Positions 16,901 through 28,600 of a stretch of 64,000 bases of DNA are shown here, piece by piece; position 1 is the stretch's first letter; every line of letters starts with the position of its first letter. The notes below the pieces were generated by a model. The model saw nothing but the letters and a program-made list of their open reading frames with translations, was not told the origin of the DNA and searched no databases. The stretch is from Paraspadella gotoi (lineage: Eukaryota; Chaetognatha), in NCBI GenBank assembly GCA_051294375.1, contig CM119264.1, forward strand, positions 8,129,051-8,193,050, in the 5' to 3' direction. Position numbers and translations under genes: made by a program.

Positions 16901-19900
16901 GAGATTTGGTGGAGATTCTAGGGCTAGCTGATGACGAGATGCTCAAGGTGTAAGGGGGATCGTAAAATTGATTAGAATATCGTTGTTAGTGGGGAGTGGG
17001 GAGGTGTGGCAACAACAACACGCGACCTCACCAGATCAAGAACTCTGGTCAAACTCTCTCTTTCTCTCTCTCACTCATTCTCCAATTCTCACCACGGTCA
17101 CCAAGAGTAGAGTGGAGCACTCAAGAACAAAAAAATTATTTGAATGATCGAACAAGGATATGTAAGATAGTATGATTAATTAGTACAAAAAATATTTTGT
17201 TCAGAATAGTAAAATATAATATATTTGTAGTAATAATCTTATAAAATAATAAATTTTAAAAATATACTTTTTTAAACTTTTAATGAAGATTCAGATTCTT
17301 AATAAAAAGTTGAATCAAAAATACAAAATATGTTATCAAAAATTCTGTCATCTTCAGCGTTTAAAATGGGGGGGGGGAAAAGGTAAAAATTCATGACTTT
17401 TTTATTCTCTGTAGTAGAAACTTGTATATGTTAAAACGTTTTAGTCATTTTTTGTAATCCAAACATTAAAATATCATATAACATATTTAATAAAAGTTTC
17501 TTAGTTTTTTTCGGCGAATCCAAATCTGTTCTTAAAAATAAAAAAAAATTATTTTGAAATTTAACGATTTTATAAGGATATTACTACATAAATAATTTAA
17601 TTTACTATACTGTTATGCTAAAAAGATCTTTAAAATGATTTAAAATTCATTAATTACATGTCTATAGGAAGCAAAAAAAATAATGTTCAATCACTCAATC
17701 TTTTCATCGCTCCACCCTTACCCTTACTCATGTCGCGCTTTCCCTACTTTTTGGTAAATATTTTTACGGCCATTTCTATCCTCGATGCCCGGAGAAACAT
17801 CGTTTTTACGAGTTTCCGAGGCATTTCGATTTAAAACGTTTCAACCTTTACTATACAACTTTTCCTTGGTGACTCACGTTGAGACGCTCGTCAGCGCTAG
17901 CATGAGAATAAGCGACAATTCTCACATTCTCTCTTCCGGCTGTCCTCAGCTCGTTCCTTTGTAAAGTTATTGTTTACTGTTTTAGACCTGGTGATTTTTA
18001 TATTTGTTGTAGAATAAATCATTCTCGATCTGAACCTCGTCCAATTTAATTGACACCTGTGGGTTCTTGTCGGTACGTTTGGCAATTCAATGGGACGAAT
18101 TTATTTTCCAACAACAAATATAAAAATGAACAAGTGAAAATGTTAAGTCTAAACAATAGCTTTACAAAGGAACCGGCTGAGGACAGTCGGGAGAGAGTCA
18201 ATGGTGACCGTGGTGACCGGTCAGCGATTGAGTGAGAGATGGAGAATGAGAGAGAGAGTTTGACCAGAGATCTCGATTCGGTGACGTCGCCTGTTGATGT
18301 TGCCACAGTGTCAATTTATGTTCATATTTTTTTTCCTGAGGTAGTTAGTTAGAGAAATCTCTTCTTAATTTTAAAGAAATGTGTTTTGTATTTCCCAGGG
18401 TCGGCTCAACTTCACGCGTTACCCGCCAGGTTTCACAATCGTACGCCAGGGAGCGCAGGATTCGGACCTTCTCTACGTACTCTCCGGCAATGTCTCTGTC
18501 ATTCATGAGCGGGTCTGTTTTATAATTTAATATATTTATTATTTAATTTTTGTTAAATTGCTGACTGTACAGTCCTGTGCAAAACAAATAGGACACTCTT
18601 CAAACTTAAGTTGCGCTCGTTTTACGTATGTATTATAAAAATTTATGAATGATAAATGTAGATTTTGAAATGGGAAATCCATATTCATAATTTAAAAGAA
18701 AATCAGTCCAGCATTTCAGAGCTTCAGTATTTTAAACACAAGAGGTTAAAAATATATTTATTTTTTTCTACTCTGATAATCTGTTTGAGTTTTTAGTAGT
18801 TGTGACTGAGTAGTTATTTTTAAAAAATAACTGCTTAGTAATGGATATATATGTACCAATAATTTTTTTATGCTATATATTATTCATTTATAATATTTTT
18901 ATTTAAAAAAAATATAATTTGATTTATTTTCATAGTGTTTTTGGGTGTCCTTTTTTTTCGTACAGGACTGTTATTTAAGGCTACTTTTTTGATTTATTAT
19001 TAAATTAAGCGATTTTATTTTATTAGTTTATAGCCAAAAGTCACGAGGTAATCCTGAATTAAAATATTTCCCTAATTTTGTTCCACTTCAGTCGTTGCTT
19101 TTTTTTTTCTCAATTATGTAGTTTACTTTTTAGATAGACGGTACCAAAGTCGAATTCAGTTTTCCTAGGTTATATAAAGTAAACAGAAGATGACCATAAG
19201 AAATTAAAACGTTTTTCCATTCCTCCCTCATAAACCTTGTCCAAACCCCTCTTCTACACCCTTCCCGCGCTCGTTAGACGGGGACAACCCCAGAACAAAA
19301 CGTGCTGTACCATTGTCACAAAGGCGACCTCATAGACTCTTTGTCTGTGCTGACCGGAGAACCCTCGGTCTTCTCCGTCGTTGCCAGTACGGGTTGTATC
19401 TTGGTGCACGTCTCGAAATCCAATTTTTACAGGTTAGTACAGTTTAGTTTTAACGCTAGCTTGATTAACCAGTCAATTTTTAACCAGTTTTTACTCTTCC
19501 TTTATTAATTTGCAGTATTATGAAGAACGACCCGTCGGTTGTGCTGAGGATAGCACATCACATTATCCGGAGACTCTCTCCTTTTGTTCGACAAGTATGA
19601 GCCCTACCTTTTTTCCGTCTCCCAATATGTAATTAACGATATTTACGAAAGTTTCCCTTCTTTGGCCCTTTCCTTCCGTTACAGATCGACTTTGCCTTGG
19701 ATTGGACCTACGTTGAGGCGGGCAAGGCGGTTTTCCGTCAGGGCGTAAAGGCCGACTCCATCTATATCGTTTTGAACGGACGACTTCGCTCCGTCATAGA
19801 GGTGAGTCCCGTACTTCGGTTTCTGCCATACTCCTAAATAAGTACTTACTATAGCATTATTTACAGGAATCTTCTATATCTGGTTCTATAAAAAAACGTC

Positions 19901-22900
19901 TCATCGGCGAGTACGGACGTGGAGAAATCGTCGGGCTAGTTGAAGTTCTCATGCAGGTTCTATTCGATGGATGGATCGATTGGATTGTTGGTTAGTTTAT
20001 ATTATTTTATTTTCTATTAATTCATTATCTTTTAAGACTAATCGCACGACGACGGTGATGGCTGTTCGAGACACTGAATTGGCCCAGATTCCCGAAGGAC
20101 TTTTGGATGCTATCAAACAGATGTATCCTCAGGTACCACTATCAATATTGGATAAAAAAAGACAAGGTTGCCGTTTCGTTGCTATTATATTTTTATATAA
20201 TTCACTTTGTCGGTCCGTCGGTCCTAATTAATTAACTTGAATTAATTACCGCTAATGATCGTGGGCAGATCCGACATTTTTTGCTCAAACTTGTTTTCCT
20301 TCTTCCCAGGTGGTTTCTCGTTTGGTTCACCTCCTCGGTACCCGAATCCTAGGCACCCTGAGGGGTCCGTCCCCCACGCACGATCCTTTGACCCATCAAG
20401 GGCATCACCCACACCACGGGCACCACAAGGTCACCAACCTCTCCACCATCGCGACCATTGCCATTCACGAGGACGTGCCCATCCTTAACTTTTCGAGGGA
20501 GCTTGAGAAGCACCTGGCTCTTATTGGTAGGTGAAGGAAACTAGGAAGAGATTGTAAGATTGTCAGCTTGTTCCGTACATCAGCTTCGTAACTGAGGCCG
20601 AGTTTTAGCCCTGGGCGGAACGGTGCTTGCAAAAGATTGACGGGCCGGTTAAACCACCGGAAGGAAGCCTATCATCGGTACCTAACTTCCGGAAGGCAAC
20701 TGACGGAAAAATGACCGTTAGAAAGAAGAGGGGGGTAAAAATCCGAAATATGAACTAACCTCCTTGGATCAGGTAACACGTTGCGTCTCAACTCTTTCCT
20801 TGTGTTCGATCGTCTCGGCAACTCTGCGATGGACTCCGTCAACGAATATCGTCTTCTGAGTTGGTTAGGGATGCAAGAAGATATTCACCGAATGGTCATC
20901 TACGAGGTGATTTTCTTTTCGACCCTTTATGTACTTAATCCTCAAAATCTTTTCCGACTTTTTTTAGTGCGACAGCCGTATGACGCCATGGACGATGCGC
21001 TGCATTCGCCAGGCCGACTGCCTCCTTTTTGTTGGTCTCGGCAGTCACGATCCAAAAAAACTGGGCTCTATGGAGAAAGAACTCGGTAGGGTTTAACTCT
21101 GATTGTAACGCTTTTTGTAATTCCGAATAAAAAATAATAATTATTCTTCCCACCGCCGGGCAGAGGGCATGTCACTCCGTTGCCAGAAGGAATTGGTTCT
21201 TCTCTACCCGAAAGACTCGCGAGGGCCGAGAAAGACTGCCGATTGGCTAAACTCCCGAGGTTACCTCTTCTCCCATCACCACATCCGATGCCCCAACTAC
21301 ATCTTCAAGGAGCGTAGGAGAAATACACAGAACAAAAACGCCGGATGTGAGTAACGCTTTTTATTTCGTTTTTATCTAGACTATTGTGGCGGTATATTCA
21401 CACCGCCTCACATCCACCATCGTTCAGCTAATATCATTGGCTCAGAGGGGCAACGCACCATCCTAAGCGTTGCGTTCCATCCAGTCCTAATGACTTCCCT
21501 CTGCGTTGGCAAAGCGAGACCGTCCCAGGGTAACCGGGCCTGTGACAGGAGGCGTCACTGAGGGTCAGAAGCCCCCAAAGCCAACAGTGAGATGCCCCAT
21601 CCCGATGGGCATCACAGGCAACCCGGCTGTTGCCTTACTATACCATTTATAGTTTTTCAATTTGCTTTAAATGGTATAAAAATAAAAGATACATTTTGCT
21701 AAATTTAATGCTAAGTACGAGAATTAAGCACAGAACGATCATCTTGAACATAATTCACATTTGTTTTCGAATGGCTAAAAAGAGATGAGATTTTTTCGAA
21801 AGTCTGTAAGGCTTGGATTCGTCCTAATTTGACGCTTGCGGCCGTTTAGAACTTTTAGGAGATGCTCGCCAACGCCGTCCGTTTTGTTGGTCAGCATCGA
21901 CACCCTGCTCTCGCTTTCTCGCGCTTCCCGAGATCGATCTCGTCGGCCTCCAAACTGACTTTTTCCCCCGCGAGATAATCCGATCGAGATGGTAGTTCCT
22001 CCTCTAGAATGATGTCCACCAAGTAATCGAAAACGGCTGGATAGTACCAAGGAATAACGTAAAGTCAAAACCTAATTCTTTGGTGAAGTTGTAAAAATAT
22101 CAGCGTTTTTAATTTTTCATAAGAGGTACATATTTATGAATTTTATTTTTAAAATAGCGACCTTTGACGTTGATGTTGTCTTTTGCCGATGCTTCGAAGA
22201 AGGGCAGTTGGATCTCATCGGCAAGGTCTCGTCCGTTGTCGTAGGTGACGACGCGATCTTCGGTAAGATCGCATTTGTTTCCAACGAGGATCGCCTAATA
22301 GTGGAGAGATTATCGAACGCGGTTGAACACCATTACAAAAAGAGCCAAAAACTAATTATAATGTCGTAATTGGCAGACTATATTCCTAAAGACAAATCGA
22401 AAGATTGGGGAAGAAAACTAGGGTATGCACAAATTTCAGAAGTAACCTTAGTGTTTTCGTAGCAAAACGACTTCACTTGAGAGCACCACCCGTTGATGTC
22501 GTTAAAGCTTCTCTCGTTGCTGATATCGTACATGAGGATAAATCCCGAAGTGCCTCGATAATAGGCGGACGTTATTGTGCGGTATCGTTCCTGACCCGCC
22601 GTGTCCCATATCTATGTGGATTAGGTGAACTATTGAAGGTAGCGATCAAATAATATTAGAAGATGCCGGTTTTGTTTCCGTATCTAGTTTTATTTTGAAA
22701 TTTTAGGTTAAAATAAAAAACAATCATTTTGGTATTATACGGGCGTTTTCCACGTGCCTGCAATTTGATCTTACGACCGTCTTTGACGACTGTCTTGATT
22801 CGGAAGTCGATGCCGATAGTGGAGCAGAAGGCGCTGTTGAAGACGTCGTCTGTAAAACGGGTCAGGAAAGCGGTTTTGCCGACGGCCGAGTCGCCGATGA

Positions 22901-23531
22901 TGAGGATCTTGAGCAGGTTATCGTAGAGTCGCCACGGCTCGAGGATGTCCGTTACTGAAACAGCAGGGGAGCTTTTTGAGAAATTCGTGGCTCACCGTCG
23001 TTTTATTTTTAGTCATTAATTAGTAAAGATGTATTAGACTTATCATTTGTTTGCTAAGCGTTTTTATATTTGAATTTTCGGAATTAAATTACAAAACGAA
23101 ATAAAAATATGACGAATCGTTTGTCATATTAGACCTTGAGGATCTTCCGGTTCCATCGCCTTTTCGCAAAACCGGAAATCCTTGCGAACGAGTCCGGGCT
23201 TTTGTCAGGTTTCACCGTTAAGTTCCCTCGTTACGTCACGGCATTGTGATTTTCCCAATTCGTTCACGAATGCGATGAAATACTTCCACAGTGTTAATTT
23301 AATGCCGTTGTTTTTTCGAAACTCGTCTTTTTATCCAATTCCCGTTTTTTCGATACGAACAGATCAATCCTTCTGTTGTTGTTGTATTTTTTATTTAATT
23401 TAGAATTTACCCGAGCTATTTGGGTCGAGTCAGAACGGAAGGAATACGGGCGAGTACTTTGTGCATTCATTTTCAGTCCGAACCGGTTTGTTAGATCTCT
23501 TTATTGTGTCCCCAAACTCAGTAATAATTCG

Positions 23532-23585
<54 letters not shown>

Positions 23586-25606
23586 CGAGGCCGTAGTGTT
23601 CGGAGTCGAGGGAGCGAACTTTAACTTAAAATAATACTAATATCGAGAGTAACTGAGGAGTGAAGTAAGATTTTATTCGAGGTGAAAAACTTGAAATTCC
23701 CTCTCGGTGGCGGAAAGCGACACGAGTAGTTTTGTCATGCGTATCGTTTTTTAATGATTATAATTATTTAAAAGTTGTAAATAGTTGATTTTTATGTTAA
23801 AGCATTGTCCAATGTGCGTAATGCAACCTTATTTAAGTATTTAGGATGTTATACGTACATATTTTGGTGATTAAACATTCATTTTTGTATTTTCCCAATT
23901 AATCTTTATATTATTAATATTTATTTATTTATTTATATTATTAAAAATATTAATATTTATTTATTTATTTATATTATTAAAAATATAGTAACTAAGCCTT
24001 CTCACTTCGTGTACTATTATGACACGAGGGGTCGAGAGTCAAAACAATAACAACTGAGACTGGGTCTGATAATTAAGGGGGGCAGTAAACTTTAAAGAGA
24101 AAACGAGGATATGTTACATGTATACGTATTTTCAAAATCGATGAATTAATGCGATAAGAACGAGAGAAATATCATGGTGGTTGTTGTTGGTTACTTTTTA
24201 GGATAACGAAGATCGTGTTCCCTCTGTATAAATAGAAGAGTTAAATAAGAAATTAAACTTTTTTGTGTCTATTTTCAGTGAAAGACAGTACGCCAGATCG
24301 ATGTTCCGATTTCTCTCGTTTGGCGCGATTTTTGACGGGAACTGGAATCGGCGTCGTTCTCGGCGGAGGTGGTGCCAGGGGAATGGCCCATATCGGGATC
24401 ATAAAGGTAAGGAACCAGAAAATATTGACGAAAATGAGGAGAACCTAACATCCCAAACTCCACCAATGGCATTATGGCACCAATTCTCTAGGCGATGTCC
24501 GATTATGGAATTCCCATCGACATGGTCGGCGGAACCTCGATTGGATCCTTCGTCGGGGCGTTATGGGCGGAGGAGCGTGATCCGGAGGTCATTGCTCATC
24601 GAGCAAAGGATTGGTGCGAGGTCATGGGGAGTCTGTGGAAAAAGATCCTTGACCTCACTTACCCCATAACGTCAATGTTTACGGGTCAGTGTCAAAATAG
24701 ATCACGGCAAAGTAACTAATAACTAATACCTAATAACTTATTTCCAAAAAGGAGCGGGATTCAACGGATCCATCGAAGGCGTCTTCCATGACAGACAGAT
24801 TGAAGATCTTTGGATACCTTATTTCGCCATAACCACCGACATTACTAGCTCCGAGCAGCGCGTCCACCGATCGGGTTCTCTCTGGCGATACGTCCGCGCC
24901 TCCATGTCGCTCTCGGGTAAACTATTTTATTTTCTTTCTGCTGTTGCATAGCTAACATCTTTTTATCGCATTCTCCAGGATATCTCCCTCCCCTCTGCGA
25001 CCCAAAGGATGGTCATCTTTTACTCGACGGGGGTTACGTCAACAACGTTCCCGCGGACGTCATGCGCGAGCTTGGTTGCCAGGTGAGAAGGGCGATTTCC
25101 AATGGCCAATGGTCAATGATTAAAAAACCAATAGCAACGATCATGATTAAATCTGTGAAGACGATTGTGATTTGGGACAATGATTTCTTCATTGTCGATG
25201 GCAAATGAGTACAGCGAGTCTTACTTTCCCCCAGACCATTATCGCCGTCGACGTCGGCTCCATTGACGACATGGATCTTACCAACTATGGCGATTCCCTT
25301 TCCGGTGCCTATTTCTGCTTTTGAAACGAGAAAAAATAACACCTAAATTAATTTAAATCCAGGTTTTATCGTCGCAATCGCTTGCGCTTGCGACGTTTTG
25401 GAAACGATGGTCCCAATAAACGTCGTCGTCGTCATCGTTGTCATCGCTATTGGCGTTCTAAATATAAATCGCCTTATTATAAAAAGTTTATGCGTTTTTC
25501 TCTCTCTCTACCTCGCTTTCTTTCTCCCTCTCTTTCTTTTTCTCTTCTCTTTCTCTCTTTCCATCTTTCTCTCTTTCCATCTTTCTCTCTTTCTCTCTTT
25601 CTCTTT

Positions 25607-25647
<41 letters not shown>

Positions 25648-28600
25648 ATAAAACTTAGTTTTCCTGTATCAAATTATCAAATTGTCATGGGTCGAGATTT
25701 TTGCTATGCGATTGCGACGATCCTTATGCTTTTAAGATTTTTTTTTCTACTTGCAAGTCTCCCTAACTTACTCTTCCTCTCTCACCCTTCACTTCCAGGT
25801 TGGTGGCTTCTCTTTAAGCGGTACTGGCCAGGAACGAAACCCATTCGTGTTCCCGACCTTAATGAGATCCAGTCTCGCCTCGCCTACGTCTCTTGCGTCC
25901 GTCTCCTGGAGACTGTCAAGACAAGGTGGGCTCGGCTCGGGTTGTGGAAAATTCTAAAGTTATTTTCGCTCTTTCTTAAAATTCATTCAATTTTCGTTTT
26001 CTTTTTGTAATGAAGACCTGAATATTTTGTTTTTCAGCGCATGGTGCAACTGGATCCGCCCTCCCATCGACCAGTTCAAGACTCTTCAGTTCTACTCCTT
26101 CGATGAGATTTACAAGTGCGGACTGCAACACGGACACACCAGTAAGATATTTTTGTACCTTTGCGGGCAGAAAGGACAAGATCAAAACAAAAACATTTCC
26201 TCCCAGTTATGGAAGAATGGAAGAAGAACGGGTTTCTGACAAGCATCTACGATGAAAAAACTCCCGAAAAGGATCACAAGCGCACCGATCTCTCTTACTT
26301 CACCAACCCACAGGTATTGAAAAAGCACCCGTTGGATTACTAATACAACCTCGGGTATAAAATACGTAGTATAAAATTAAATAATTTGAATATTGAAACA
26401 AAAGGCCGTCAACGTTCGCTCTGCCGCGACTTTCACCGACTTAGCAGAGCTGGTGTCGACCATCAAGAAGCCCCTCCCGATCTACACTGAGGAGGAGGAA
26501 GACTTTGATGAAGAGGACGACGAGGACGACGAAATCTTCTCCGTCGAAAACACCGTCACCTTCGATACCAGAGTCTCTGGAGAAAATGTCGGTGACGACC
26601 GAGAAGTCACCAGAGGAGCAGTTCGGGAGGAGGATGACGACGACGATGAGGGGGGTGAGATGAAAAGAATTATCACTCGCTATTTTTGTTTCTTCATATA
26701 CTTTTCTAACATAAGTGCGGAGTACAATAAGTATTCCCCGATCTAATACTTAAGGGAGTGGTCTTTTCATACAATTGAAACATTCTTTGAAATATTATAC
26801 CACTTCATTGATAGGGAAGCCAGGCACTCTGGGAGTGAATAAACGAGACTGTGAGAGAGTCTTGATTGAAAGCTTGCAGGGACCTGCTATGTCATTATCT
26901 TGTAAGAGTGATGGAGGCCTTAAACCACCAAAGCCTGTCCAAAGTCAGGGGCAAGATAGCTTATTTATTAAATGAATGGATAATTTTTATATTGGTTGTA
27001 CCAATTTCATAAATATAAATTATAAAATCATCTCATTGCCCCTGCATCAACCTCACTAAGTTTTATTTTCGAGAGTCCGATGTATTTTAATTTGGATACA
27101 TAGTAAAACGGGGGGGAAACTACGTTACGTTAAACATTTTTTGGGACAAACGAGATTTTTTTGCATTTTTAAAAGGGAACTTCACTGTGACAGTGTGACC
27201 TTATGTAAAAACGAATTAATGGCCACCGGCCACTGTATCGATAATTTGACTTTTCCTCAATTTGATAATTATTTCTACCTCTACATACATCCTCAAATTC
27301 CCCTCAATCCCGTACTTTCCCATTTTCAGAATCGATGTCCGATTTCCGCGAGTACCGATCCGTCTCAAATGGCGGTCCTTCCTACAGGCGCCTCTACCGC
27401 CACAAGATGAACTCGAGTCCCGGTGAGTCGCGCAATCGATGGGACCAGCCCAAATCTTCGATGCGTCTCGTGTTGGAGAGCGACAACGGTCGGCTAATGT
27501 CGGTTCCGGTGCGCGCCGACGAGTTGGGTTTGGACGAATTCGGAGCCGACGATGAGTCTGACAATTACGAAGACGAATCGGACGATGAGAAATCCTACAA
27601 CTCGGAAGACGACCGCAGCCCCGAAGAAGATCGCAAAAAGAGGACGTCGACAATGACTGATGCCATAGATTCCGAAACTGCTTCCACTTGCGAGAATCGA
27701 GGATCCCCTATTGTTTCCGACGCGCTTGAAAAAGCGTTGATCGAATCCACGCGTGATGGAAACGATGGCGTCCGAAGTACCGTCGATTCCCTTCCCTCGC
27801 CGCCCGATCGCTCTTCGAAAGTCAACACGGACGGTGCCTCCGTGAAAATTGCCTCGACACCCCCGTCGTTTTACCCTCACTCGGTCGGCGGAGTCTTATC
27901 CGGTGCTTCCGGAGAAAAGACGCCGACGACTCCGTCGATTCTTCGTCGCCGAGACGCCAAGGGCGACCAAGCTAGCGTGACTTCGGCAGCCGCTTGTCCC
28001 GGAGCGCCGGAGCGCACGACCCATCTTTTGGCTCCGGATAAAAAAATGGGAGCGGGTTCTAGGAGGCGAGATTTAACTGGGAAGGCTGAAGCCGGAGGCG
28101 GCTCCGAAAAGTCAGGGAAAAAGGGTGAGAGAGCGCGTTTTACAAAGTCGCTTAAGAAAAGAACGATATCATTGATTTTTGAGACTTGTTGATAGACTTG
28201 TATATAATCATTAGAAGAAACAAAAACAAGACCAACAGCATAATCCTCTCCATTGTACAACTTTCATGTCCACAGATTTTTCGATGATGACATCCGTAGA
28301 AGGTGAAGTCGACACCAACCTCCCTTTTTACGGCAGCGGGCCTATTCCAATTTCCAGCCTGTAAGTCGACCGAATGCCATTTTTACTCCGAAATAATTTA
28401 TTCCGTATCAAAGTGTTTAAAGACGCGACTTAACCTTTAAGGGTCGAAGGAAGTCCTCAGAATTGGAGTCAAAAATGAAGGTTGGTTCAGACAATTAGTG
28501 GACAATTAATTTTATTAAAATGAATACGAACAATTTTTTTCTCATCCTCTCAGGCGTTCTTTCCAAGAAGACGATTTGCTCGAGTGGGATCCTTACACAC

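Noticed and set aside
27216-28260. Long minus-strand frames opposite the NTE tail exon
   Set aside because: Antisense shadows of a codon-biased coding exon; no motifs or splice support.
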